NCBI RefSeq assembly: GCF_000336875.1
Contig: NZ_AOJK01000017.1
Span: 1-61,159 of the forward strand
From: Halorubrum californiense DSM 19288
GTDB lineage: Archaea > Halobacteriota > Halobacteria > Halobacteriales > Haloferacaceae
DNA length: 61,159 bases
Direction: 5' to 3'
Of this stretch, positions 44,088-51,838 are shown one piece after another. How positions within the stretch are numbered: position 1 is the stretch's first letter; each line of letters opens with the position of its first letter. Under the pieces are notes generated by a model. That model was given only the letters and a program-made list of their open reading frames with translations. It ran no database searches and was not told where the DNA came from. A program made the position numbers and the translations under genes.

Positions 44088-44891
44088 ATGCTTCCTCACG
44101 CCGCCGACGACATCTCGCGAGACGGCAAGTCGCTCATCCTCGCGTACGACCACGGGATCGAACACGGGCCGGTCGACTTCGAGCCGAACCCGGACACGGC
44201 GGACCCGGAACGGATCTTCGAGCTCGCCACCCACGAGGCGGTCACCTCGGTGGCCGTCCAGAAGGGGCTCGCCGAGGCGTACTACCCGGCGTACGAGGAC
44301 GAGGTAAACCTCCTGTTGAAGCTCAACGGGACTTCGAACCTCTGGCGCGGCGAGCCCGACAGCGCGGTCAACTGTACCGCCGAGTACGCGGCGGAACTGG
44401 GTGCCGACGCGATCGGGTTCACCGTCTACGGGGGCTCGAATCACGAGGTCGAGATGGCCGAGGAGTTCCGCGAGGCGCAGGAGGGCGCCCGCGAACACGA
44501 CATGGGCGTCGTCATGTGGTCGTACCCGCGCGGACAGGGGCTCCGCAACGACGGGAGCCCGGACGTCATCTCGTACGGCGCGCGGCTCGGCTTGGAGCTC
44601 GGCGCCGACGTGGTGAAGGTGAAGTACCCCGGCTCCGCCGAGGCGATGGGCCACGCCGTCGAGATGGCCGGCCCCGCGGACGTCGTCATGTCCGGCGGGA
44701 CGATGCGCGACGACGAAGCGTTCCTCCGGAACGTCTCGAACGCCATCGACGCGGGGGCCACCGGCATCGCCGTCGGCCGAAACGTCTTCCAGCGCGACGA
44801 GCCGGAGCGCATCCTCGACGCCTTGGAGGCCGTGATCTTCCAAGAGGTCGACCCGGCCGAGGCGCTGGCCATCGCCGAGAGCGAGGACTGA
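44088..44891 (+). CDS. fba: Fructose-bisphosphate aldolase, archaeal class I
   Basis: 267 aa, DhnA/Fba family. Cleaves fructose 1,6-bisphosphate, or forms it in gluconeogenesis. Features are ILAYDHGIEHGP, KLNGTSNLW, and the Schiff-base lysine strand ADVVKVKYPGS, then MSGGTM and GIAVGRNVFQ for phosphate binding. The stop overlaps the FBPase start by one base, so both enzymes are made together. Confidence 0.93.
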   Translation: MLPHAADDISRDGKSLILAYDHGIEHGPVDFEPNPDTADPERIFELATHEAVTSVAVQKGLAEAYYPAYEDEVNLLLKLNGTSNLWRGEPDSAVNCTAEYAAELGADAIGFTVYGGSNHEVEMAEEFREAQEGAREHDMGVVMWSYPRGQGLRNDGSPDVISYGARLGLELGADVVKVKYPGSAEAMGHAVEMAGPADVVMSGGTMRDDEAFLRNVSNAIDAGATGIAVGRNVFQRDEPERILDALEAVIFQEVDPAEALAIAESED

Positions 44892-45814
44892 TGACCGACC
44901 CGGACCGCGCGACCGACGGCGGCCGTCCCGCCGACCCGACCGTCGACGCCGTGTTCGACGCAGTCGCGGCGACGGCCCCCGAGATCCGCGCCGCGCTCCC
45001 CGGCCGCCGCGTCGAGAGCGGGACGGAGAACGAGTCCGGCGAGAGCGTCATGGCCGGCGACCTCTACGCCGACGAACTGCTCGGCGACGCGATCACTGCG
45101 GTCGACGGCGTCGGCTCGTTCGTCAGCGAGGAGCGCGAGACGGCGGTCGACGCGGGCGGCGCGGTCGGGAGCGGCGCGGACGAGGCGTACGCCGTCGCGA
45201 TCGACCCCCTCGACGGCTCCTCGAACCTCCGGTCGAACAACGCGATGGGGACCGTCGTCGGCGTCTACGACGCGCCGCTGCCCGCGAGCGGCCGCGACCT
45301 TGTCGCCGCCGGCTACGTCCTCTACGGCCCGATCACGACGATGGTCGTCGCCGACGAGACGGGCGTCCGTGAGGAGGTGGTCACCGCCGACGGCGACGGC
45401 GTCGACAGGTCCGTCGTCGAAGCGGACTTGACGCTGCCCGAGACCCCGACCGTCTACGGATTCGGGGGGCGCGTCCCCGACTGGCCCGCCGACTTCCGGG
45501 CGTACGCCCGATCGATCGAAGACGAACTGAAGCTCCGCTACGGCGGCGCGATGGTCGGCGACGTGAACCAAGTGCTCACCTACGGCGGCGTGTTCGCCTA
45601 TCCCGCGCTCCGGAGCGCGCCGGAGGGGAAACTCCGGCTCCAGTTCGAGGCGAACCCGATCGCCTACATCGTCGAGCGCGCGGGCGGCGCCTCCTCGGAC
45701 GGCGCCGGCTCGATCCTCGACGTCGAGCCCGAGGCGGTCCACCAGCGCACGCCGGTGTACGTCGGCAACGAGGGGCTCATCGAGCGGCTGGAAGCGGCGG
45801 TCGACGCGGACTGA
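44891..45814 (+). CDS. fbp: Fructose-1,6-bisphosphatase, class I
   Basis: 307 aa. Removes the 1-phosphate of fructose 1,6-bisphosphate. The metal site is shown by IDPLDGSSN (D105, D108), E80 (FVSEERE) and the C-terminal RAGGASSDG region. YGGAMVGDVNQVLTYGGVFAYP is typical of FBPase rather than inositol monophosphatase. It is translationally coupled to the aldolase. Confidence 0.92.
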   Translation: MTDPDRATDGGRPADPTVDAVFDAVAATAPEIRAALPGRRVESGTENESGESVMAGDLYADELLGDAITAVDGVGSFVSEERETAVDAGGAVGSGADEAYAVAIDPLDGSSNLRSNNAMGTVVGVYDAPLPASGRDLVAAGYVLYGPITTMVVADETGVREEVVTADGDGVDRSVVEADLTLPETPTVYGFGGRVPDWPADFRAYARSIEDELKLRYGGAMVGDVNQVLTYGGVFAYPALRSAPEGKLRLQFEANPIAYIVERAGGASSDGAGSILDVEPEAVHQRTPVYVGNEGLIERLEAAVDAD

Positions 45815-45958
45815 GGGGTCGAACGCGGCCGGGGTCTAGGGTGGGGATTGCCAACCGAACCCGGTCGCGGCTCGGGACGGGAATCGCTCGCCGATTCCTC
45901 CCGCGAACGCCGATCCCGCATAGAAAACTGTTTAGGACTCTCCGCAAATCTTGCGTCC

Positions 45959-47770
45959 ATGAAAGTCCACGTCGGCGCGGCAGCGACGCCCGAGGAGGCC
46001 GAAGCGATCGCGAAGTCGCTCGCCGAGCACCTCGGTGTCGACGTCGATGTCCACGTCGGCGACGCGGAGACGCCGGCCGCCAGCGCCGAACCGTCCGAAC
46101 CGAGCTACCCGCTCGACGACGACCTCGGCCCCACCGACCGCGAGCGCGACCTGCGCGCCGAGATAGCCGACATCCGCGAGGGCGGGCCGGAGAAGTACCG
46201 CGATCGGCTCGAAGGACAGGGGAAGCTGTTCGTCCGCGACCGCCTCGACCTCTGGTTCGGCGGCGAGGGCGGGACGAGGGGAACGGGCGACGCGGACGCG
46301 GCCGGCGGCGACCCCGCGGGCGTGACGTTCGAGGACGGGAAGTTCGCCGCGTTCGACGACTGGCACCCCGATGCGCCCGCCGACGAGGACGGGGAAGAGA
46401 ACGAGCGCGGCGGCGACCGCCTCCCCGGCGACGGCCTGCTGACGGGCGCGGCCGAGTTCGAGGGTCGCGACGTCCACTTCATGGCCAACGACTTCACCGT
46501 GAAGGCGGGGTCGATGGCGTCGAAGGGCGTCGAGAAGTTCCTCCGGATGCAACAGCGCGCGCTGAAGACGGGGAACCCCGTCCTCTACCTGATGGACTCC
46601 TCCGGCGGCCGGATCGACCAGCAGACCGGCTTCTTCGCCAACCGCGAGGGGATCGGGAAGTACTACTACAACCACTCGATGCTCTCCGGGGCGGTGCCGC
46701 AGATCTGCGTCCTCTACGGCCCCTGTATCGCCGGCGCCGCCTACACGCCCGTCTTCGCCGACTTCACCGTGATGGTCGAGGACATGTCCGCGATGGCGAT
46801 CGCCTCCCCCCGGATGGTCGAGATGGTCACCGGCGAGCAGATCGATCTGGAGGAGCTCGGCGGCCCGCGCGTCCACGCCGAGGAGTCCGGCTCCGCGGAC
46901 CTGATCGCCCGCGACGAGGAACACGCCCGGGAGCTGGTGGCGGACCTGATCGGCTACCTCCCCGACCGGGCCGGCGAGAAGCCCCCGCGGCGCGAGACGA
47001 AGCCGCCGAAGTTCTCGCCCGACGGGATCGACGAACTGATCCCCGAGTCGCCGAACCGCCCGTACGACGCCCACGACCTGATCGACCGGATCGCCGACGC
47101 CGAGTCGGTGTTCGAGCTGAAAGAGGGGTACGGCCCGGAGATCGTCACGGCGTTCTGCCGGATCGACGGGCGCCCGGTCGGCGTCGTCGCGAACCAGCCG
47201 ACGGAGCGGTCGGGCGCCATCTTCCCGGACGCCGCCGAGAAGGCCGCGGAGTTCATCTGGACCTGCGACGCCTACGAGATCCCCCTGCTGTACCTCTGTG
47301 ACACCCCCGGCTTCATGGCCGGCTCGCAGGTGGAGAAGGACGCCATCTTGGAGAAGGGGAAGAAGATGATCTACGCCACCTCCTCGGCGACGGTGCCGAA
47401 ACAGACCGTCGTCGTCCGGAAGGCGTACGGCGCGGGCATCTACGCGATGGGCGGCCCGGCGTACGACCCCGAGAGCGTCATCGGTCTCCCCTCGGGCGAG
47501 ATCGGTATCATGGGACCCGAGGCCGCGATCAACGCGGTGTACGCCCGGAAGCTCGCCGAGATCGACGACCCCGAGGAGCGCGCGGCCGAGGAGGAGCGCC
47601 TGCGCGAGGAGTACCGCGAGGGGATCGATGTCCACCGGATGGCCAGCGAGGTGGTCATCGACGAGATAATCCCGCCCTCGGACCTCCGCGCCGAGCTCGC
47701 CGCCCGGTTCGACTTCTACGAGGATGTCCAGAAGGACCTGCCGGACAAGAAGCACGGGACGGTCCTGTAG
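45959..47770 (+). CDS. pccB: Acyl-CoA carboxylase, carboxyltransferase subunit
   Basis: 603 aa. The carboxyltransferase (beta) half of a biotin-dependent propionyl/acetyl-CoA carboxylase-type complex. The core has the two crotonase-like domains (YLMDSSGGRIDQQ, GPCIAGAAYTPVFAD; LCDTPGFMAGSQVEKDAI, KAYGAGIYAMGG). The start MKVHVGAAATPEEAEAIAKS is an N-terminal domain of about 40 residues not seen in bacterial PccB, but I believe it is usual in haloarchaea. No biotin carboxylase gene is nearby. TATA-like TGTTTAGGA is about 27 nt before the ATG. Confidence 0.88.
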   Translation: MKVHVGAAATPEEAEAIAKSLAEHLGVDVDVHVGDAETPAASAEPSEPSYPLDDDLGPTDRERDLRAEIADIREGGPEKYRDRLEGQGKLFVRDRLDLWFGGEGGTRGTGDADAAGGDPAGVTFEDGKFAAFDDWHPDAPADEDGEENERGGDRLPGDGLLTGAAEFEGRDVHFMANDFTVKAGSMASKGVEKFLRMQQRALKTGNPVLYLMDSSGGRIDQQTGFFANREGIGKYYYNHSMLSGAVPQICVLYGPCIAGAAYTPVFADFTVMVEDMSAMAIASPRMVEMVTGEQIDLEELGGPRVHAEESGSADLIARDEEHARELVADLIGYLPDRAGEKPPRRETKPPKFSPDGIDELIPESPNRPYDAHDLIDRIADAESVFELKEGYGPEIVTAFCRIDGRPVGVVANQPTERSGAIFPDAAEKAAEFIWTCDAYEIPLLYLCDTPGFMAGSQVEKDAILEKGKKMIYATSSATVPKQTVVVRKAYGAGIYAMGGPAYDPESVIGLPSGEIGIMGPEAAINAVYARKLAEIDDPEERAAEEERLREEYREGIDVHRMASEVVIDEIIPPSDLRAELAARFDFYEDVQKDLPDKKHGTVL

Positions 47771-47800
47771 CCGGGCAAACCCGGTCCGACCCGGCCCGAC

Positions 47801-48349
47801 CTACAGCGCCGCGACGAGGTCGGCGCCGACGAGTCCGACGGCGCTCTCGACCCCGAGCGCGACGGCCAGCCCGATCGCGAGCAGCGCGCCCGCGTAGGCG
47901 GCCGACCCGAGCAGCGACGCGGCGGCGAACCGCGGGGCGGACACCGACGAGGCGCTCGCGCTGGGGAGCGCGAGCCACCCGCGCGTCCCGGGGACGGCGT
48001 TCGAGGCGGCGACCGCCGGGAGTCCCCACCGGTCGAGCCAGCGGGCCGCGCCGTCGATCCGGGCCTCGCCGACCGGGACGAGCGGGAGCGACGTCGGGTC
48101 CGCGTCGAACCGGCGAACGGCCGCGAAGACGGCGGACTGCCCGACCGTCGCGCCGGCCACCGCCGCGACGAACACCGGGGCCACCGCCGCCGCCTCGACG
48201 CCCGCGGCGACGACCGCCGCGACGAACAGCGTCCGCGCCGGCAGCACCTTCCCGACGAGGGCGCCTTCGAGGGCGAAGACGACGAAGACCGCCGCGGCGC
48301 CGTAGGTGCCGACGAGGACGAGCGCCGTCTCCGCGTGGGCGCCGATCAC
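47801..48349 (-). CDS. DedA-like membrane protein
   Basis: 182 aa with several transmembrane segments. The pattern FALEGALVGKVLPARTLF, RWLDRWGLPAVAASNAVPGTRGW resembles the DedA/SNARE-associated family, which includes proteins for lipid scrambling and membrane homeostasis. The family's second Arg motif is present as GTRGW. Convergent with pccB. Confidence 0.72.
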   Translation of the reverse strand: MIGAHAETALVLVGTYGAAAVFVVFALEGALVGKVLPARTLFVAAVVAAGVEAAAVAPVFVAAVAGATVGQSAVFAAVRRFDADPTSLPLVPVGEARIDGAARWLDRWGLPAVAASNAVPGTRGWLALPSASASSVSAPRFAAASLLGSAAYAGALLAIGLAVALGVESAVGLVGADLVAAL

Positions 48350-48488
48350 GGGTCATCTCCGCGCCCAGTGCGTATAACTCCCCTGAGACGCCTGTTCACA
48401 CCCGTCAGGGTGCGGTTTTACCCCCACCGATCGGGCGACGCGGCGCTCGTCGCGTGGCTATTTATCGCTCAAACCCCTCGTCGATCCC

Positions 48489-49022
48489 ATGATCGGCGCC
48501 GGCGACACGGCACCCGACTTCATCGCGCCCGCAGTTAGAGACGGGGAGGCGACCGAACTGGAACTGTTCCGGCTCGTGGAGGCGCACGACGCCGTCGTCT
48601 GCTGTCTCGCGCCCGCGGCGTTCGTGCCCGCGTGTACGGCCGAGTTCGCCGCGGTCCGCGACGCCGGGTGGCACGACCGCGACGACCTCGCCGTCGTCGC
48701 GCTCACCGGCGACTCGCTGTACGCCGGGTTCGCGTACGCCGACCGGTTCGCCCTCCCGTTCCCGGTCGTCGCCGACTTCCACGGCGGCGTCGCCGAGTCG
48801 TACGACCTGCTGGCCGACTCGTGGGAGGGCCACTCCGATATCCCGCGGCGCGCGACGGTCGTGATCGACGGCGACTGGACGGTCCGATTCGCCGAGGCGA
48901 CCGACGACCCGCTCGACCGCGCCGATCCGGCTCCGGTTCAACGCGCGACCGAGACCCTCCGAGAGATCGGCGTCGACGTCGACCGCCCGCGGGTGGCGTA
49001 CGACGGGCCGTGGGAGCGGTGA
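48489..49022 (+). CDS. Peroxiredoxin-like protein
   Basis: 177 aa, thioredoxin fold. The peroxidatic Cys is C49 in FVPACTAEFAA. C38 and C39 also precede it. GDTAPDFIAPAVRDGEA is the usual N-terminus. It may reduce peroxides, although the first Thr/Pro of the canonical PxxxTxxC motif is changed. Confidence 0.85.
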   Translation: MIGAGDTAPDFIAPAVRDGEATELELFRLVEAHDAVVCCLAPAAFVPACTAEFAAVRDAGWHDRDDLAVVALTGDSLYAGFAYADRFALPFPVVADFHGGVAESYDLLADSWEGHSDIPRRATVVIDGDWTVRFAEATDDPLDRADPAPVQRATETLREIGVDVDRPRVAYDGPWER

Positions 49023-49076
49023 CGCCGTCGAGGCCGTCGACCCGATCGGTTTCCCCAGCCGGCAGCTCGCCCGACT

Positions 49077-49114
49077 GCGTCGCCGTGGTTCCACCCAACC
49101 GCGTCGCCGTGGTT
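49077..49114 (+). promoter_or_regulatory. 14-bp direct repeat over the promoter
   Basis: GCGTCGCCGTGGTT occurs at 49077-49090 and again at 49101-49114, centre to centre 24 bp. The second copy runs into the TATA-like GGTTATTTG (49111-49119) of the Gfo6-type gene, which starts at 49144. Direct repeats overlapping a basal promoter fit a regulator-binding site. Confidence 0.5.
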
Positions 49115-49143
49115 ATTTGACCCGCGCGCGCCGAGGGATCGGC

Positions 49144-50238
49144 ATGGAAGCCGCCCTCGCGGAGTACCTCGACGAGTTCACGCGCCGGGACTGGGAGACG
49201 CTCGACCCCGACGCCGTCGCCGACCCCGTCCGAGTCGCGGTCGTCGGCCTCGGCTGGTTCGCCCGCGAGTGGGCGCTGCCCGGTATCGCGCGGTCGGCGT
49301 ACACCGAGGCGACCGTCGTCAGCGACGTCGACGCCGCCGCGGTCGAATCGGTCGCCGCCGAGCGCGACCTGACGAGCGTCACGCCCGAGGAACTCCGCTC
49401 GGGGGCCGCCGCGGACGAGTACGACGCCGTCTACGTCGCGACGCCGAACGCGACCCACCTGGAGTACGTCGAGGCCGCCGCGACGCAGGGGAAGGCGGTC
49501 CTCTGCGAGAAGCCGCTGGAGGTGACGCCGGAGCGCGCGCGGAAGCTGGTGGCAGCCTGTGACGACGCCGACGTGCCGCTGATGGTCGGCTACCGGATGC
49601 AGACCGACCCCGCGGTCCGGCGGCTCCGCGACCTGCTCGACGCGGGCGTCGCCGGCGAGGTGACTCACGTCCACGCGACGATGTCGCAGACGATGCTCGG
49701 CGAACTCGGCAGCGACACGGACCAGTGGCGGCTCGACCCGGCGCTGTCCGGCGGCTGCGCGGTCATGGACTTGGGCGTCTACCCGCTCAACACGACGCGG
49801 TTCGCCCTCCGCGAAGACCCGGTCCGCGTCTCCGGTCGGACTCGGTCTGAACACGAGGCGTTCGCCGATGTCGACGAGCACGCCACGTTCCGGCTGGCGT
49901 TCCCGGGCGACGTCGACGCGCTGTGTACGGTGAGTCAGAACGCCCAGCACGCGAGCCGGCTGGAGGTCACCGGGACGGACGCGAGACTCATGCTTGACCC
50001 GGCGTTCTACGAGCGGGAGGACCGCGGGTTTGCGGTCGTCCGCGACGGCACGCGGGTCGACGTCGATTTCGACCAGGTCCACCAGATCGAAGAGGAGTTC
50101 GCGTACTTCGGCCACCACCTGCTGGCGGGCGAGCCGTTCCACCCGGACGGCGAGCACGCGCTCACGGACATGCGCGCGCTCGCCGGCGTCTACGAGTCGG
50201 CCGAGACCGGGCGACCGGTCGAACTCGGCGACGACTGA
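49144..50238 (+). CDS. Gfo/Idh/MocA oxidoreductase, Gfo6/D-xylose dehydrogenase-like
   Basis: 364 aa. The Rossmann motif is VAVVGLGWFA, the catalytic lysine is in CEKPLE, and GCAVMDLGVYPLNTTRF is the family helix. The overall pattern resembles haloarchaeal Gfo6/XacA, an NADP-dependent D-xylose (or glucose) 1-dehydrogenase. Key sequences VGYRMQTDPAVRR and DQWRLDPALSGG are shared. The exact sugar is not certain. Confidence 0.85.
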   Translation: MEAALAEYLDEFTRRDWETLDPDAVADPVRVAVVGLGWFAREWALPGIARSAYTEATVVSDVDAAAVESVAAERDLTSVTPEELRSGAAADEYDAVYVATPNATHLEYVEAAATQGKAVLCEKPLEVTPERARKLVAACDDADVPLMVGYRMQTDPAVRRLRDLLDAGVAGEVTHVHATMSQTMLGELGSDTDQWRLDPALSGGCAVMDLGVYPLNTTRFALREDPVRVSGRTRSEHEAFADVDEHATFRLAFPGDVDALCTVSQNAQHASRLEVTGTDARLMLDPAFYEREDRGFAVVRDGTRVDVDFDQVHQIEEEFAYFGHHLLAGEPFHPDGEHALTDMRALAGVYESAETGRPVELGDD

Positions 50239-50274
50239 GTCGCGGCCTGCGAGGCAGGGCCCGCGGCCGCCGAC

Positions 50275-51117
50275 CTACTGCTCGATCCCGTACACGTCGC
50301 TCGTCCAGTCGCGGGCCGGGGTGTCGTACACCGGGGCGTCGCGGTCGCGCTCGTTGAGGCGCCGCCGGTCGGCGTCGTCGAGTTCCCAGCCGAGATCGGC
50401 GTTGGCCCGGACGTGGTCCGGGGTCGACGAGCGCGGGAGCGGGACGACGCCGTTGTCGATCCCCCACCGGACGACGACCTGCGCCGGGTGCTTGTCGTAC
50501 TTCTCGGCCAGCTCGGCGACGACCTCGTCGCCGAACACGTCCGTCCGCGCGAGCGGCGCCGCGGCCTCGACCACGGTGTCGGTCTCGCGGCAGTAGTCGA
50601 CGAGGTCCGGCCGCTGGAACCACGGGTGGAACTCGATCTGGTTGACCGCGATCGGCACGTCCGAAATGTGATGCGCGCAGCTCAGCTGGTACGCGCTGAA
50701 GTTCGAGACGCCGACGTCGCGGACGAGCCCCCGCTCGCGTAGCTCCGCCATCGCCCGGAGCGTCTCGCGCAGGGAGATGGCGGGGTTCGGCCAGTGGATC
50801 AGGTAGAGGTCGAGGTAGTCGGTGCCGAGTCGGTCGAGCGAGGCCTCGCACGATTCGATCACCGACTCGTAGTTGAGGTTCTTCGCGAGCACCTTCGAGG
50901 TGAGGAAGACGTCGTCGCGGTCGACGTCGCTCGCCGCGAGCGCCTCCCCGACGGCCGCCTCGTTGTGGTACCCCTCGGCCGTGTCGATATGGCCGTAGCC
51001 GGCGTCGAGCGCCGCGCGCACGCTGTCGGCGGTCTCGTCGTCGTCGAGGTCGTACGTGCCCAGTCCGAGCGCCGGCAGCTCGGCGCCGCTCGGGAGCGTC
51101 TCCGTTGGTACGGTCAC
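50275..51117 (-). CDS. Aldo/keto reductase
   Basis: 280 aa from a GTG start (TVPTETLPSG). The catalytic tetrad is visible: D45 (HIDTAEGY), Y50, K75 (LTSKVL) and the His in LIHWPNP. NADPH binding is shown by PLPRSSTPDHVRAN. Reduces aldehydes or sugars. Convergent with the Gfo6-type gene. The 3' end of the structured repeat copy 3 is 52 bp upstream of the start. Confidence 0.92.
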   Translation of the reverse strand: MTVPTETLPSGAELPALGLGTYDLDDDETADSVRAALDAGYGHIDTAEGYHNEAAVGEALAASDVDRDDVFLTSKVLAKNLNYESVIESCEASLDRLGTDYLDLYLIHWPNPAISLRETLRAMAELRERGLVRDVGVSNFSAYQLSCAHHISDVPIAVNQIEFHPWFQRPDLVDYCRETDTVVEAAAPLARTDVFGDEVVAELAEKYDKHPAQVVVRWGIDNGVVPLPRSSTPDHVRANADLGWELDDADRRRLNERDRDAPVYDTPARDWTSDVYGIEQ

Positions 51118-51168
51118 GCGAGGGGGTTCGCCGGATCGCCGATTGAAACTACCGGTCGGGGAACCGTG

Positions 51169-51290
51169 TGCGGTGGCGCGCGCCTGCGAGCGGCCGCCCT
51201 CGGCGGCCGCGAGACAGCGCGTGCGAGGGAGTCGCTGGCCCCGGAGCGAAGCGGAGGGTGCCAGCGACGAGGCTGGGGAGGCGTGAGGTG
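51169..51290 (-). repeat. Structured palindromic repeat, copy 3 (5'-truncated)
   Basis: On the minus strand this matches the 3' half of copies 1 and 2: CACCTC then CCTCCCCAGCCTCG, hairpin B (GTCGCTGGC/GCCAGCGAC, 51231-51268), CTCCCTCG, hairpin C (GCGGCCGCC-GAG-GGCGGCCGC within a longer stem, 51176-51224) and CACCGCA. Module A is absent and replaced by unrelated sequence. It lies upstream of the aldo/keto reductase, in the same orientation. Confidence 0.8.
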
Positions 51291-51374
51291 CTATGCCGCG
51301 AGCAAACCCGTGTTCCGCGGTGACTGCGACCGACACGAACCACTCTCTGGGTCGACTCACGACGTTAGGAACCG

Positions 51375-51471
51375 CACCGGCCGAGACTCCCGCGAGCAGC
51401 AAGGGACCTTCGGTCCCTCTGGCAGCCGGCGCTTCGCGCCGGCAACGCAGCGAGCGGGAGTCAGGCCGGTG
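51375..51471. repeat. Three-way-junction-like palindromic element
   Basis: All four helices pair without mismatch. Outer stem CACCGGCC/GGCCGGTG, next GACTCCCGC/GCGGGAGTC, and two inner hairpins AGGGACC-TTC-GGTCCCT and GCCGGCGC-TTC-GCGCCGGC, with identical TTC loops. There is no coding capacity. The left outer arm is also the 3' end of tRNA-Gly. Orientation cannot be decided. Confidence 0.75.
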
Positions 51472-51494
51472 GATCTTCGAGCGCAGCGAGAAGA

Positions 51495-51517
51495 TGTACC
51501 GGCCGAGATTTGAACTC
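51495..51517 (-). repeat. Duplicated 3' end of tRNA-Gly (att-like)
   Basis: Positions 51498-51517 (ACCGGCCGAGATTTGAACTC) are identical to 51674-51693 inside tRNA-Gly, and with three more flanking bases 22 of 23 match. A shorter 13-base match, GCACCGGCCGAGA, begins at 51374. Both are in the same orientation as the tRNA. Direct repeats of a tRNA 3' end are typical of tyrosine-integrase attachment sites. Confidence 0.7.
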
Positions 51518-51590
51518 AGAATCAGACGTGCTCGCTCACGGCTCGCTCCGCTCGCCGTTTGCTGCGCGCGACTGATAGCGTTCAAATCTC
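51505..51590. repeat. Long imperfect hairpin
   Basis: GAGATTTGAAC (51505-51515) pairs perfectly with GTTCAAATCTC (51580-51590). An inner helix ATCAG/CTGAT and a further ACGGC/GCCGT hairpin fill the middle. The left arm is the duplicated T-arm sequence of tRNA-Gly. Nearer the tRNA are two further perfect hairpins, GTCCGCT/AGCGGAC (51620-51644) and CTGACTG/CAGTCAG (51646-51662). Confidence 0.65.
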
Positions 51591-51670
51591 TCTCGTGATT
51601 TTACTCACTTCGTTCGCAAGTCCGCTGAGCGGAGCGAAGCGGACGCTGACTGACGCAGTCAGTCAGAAAA

Positions 51671-51741
51671 TGCACCGGCCGAGATTTGAACTCGGGTTGC
51701 AACCATGGCAAGGTTGCGTGATACCACTACACTACCGGTGC
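51671..51741 (-). tRNA. tRNA-Gly (GCC)
   Basis: 71 nt on the minus strand including discriminator A. Acceptor stem GCACCGG/CCGGTGC, D arm around GTGTAGTGGTATCAC, anticodon stem CAACC/GGTTG with loop TTGCCAT (anticodon GCC, reads GGC/GGU), four-base variable loop, and T arm CCGAG-TTCAAAT-CTCGG. No intron. CCA is not encoded. TTTT directly after the gene (51667-51670) suits termination. Confidence 0.96.
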
Positions 51742-51773
51742 GTGCTTCGCATCCGATCGTAGCCCGGGTCGGA

Positions 51774-51781
51774 GATATAAG
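51774..51781 (-). promoter_or_regulatory. TATA-like element for tRNA-Gly
   Basis: CTTATATC on the minus strand lies about 33 nt upstream of the first tRNA base, a usual distance for an archaeal tRNA with a short leader. It is the only A+T-rich element in this stretch. Confidence 0.6.
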
Positions 51782-51838
51782 GGTTCCGAAGGACGGTCGG
51801 CGGAAGGGTCATCGGTGCCGCGGCCTCACCTGTGAACC

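Noticed and set aside
51371..51660. CRISPR array near tRNA-Gly
   Set aside because: There are no regularly spaced identical repeats with unique spacers. The signal is palindromes and tRNA-end duplications.
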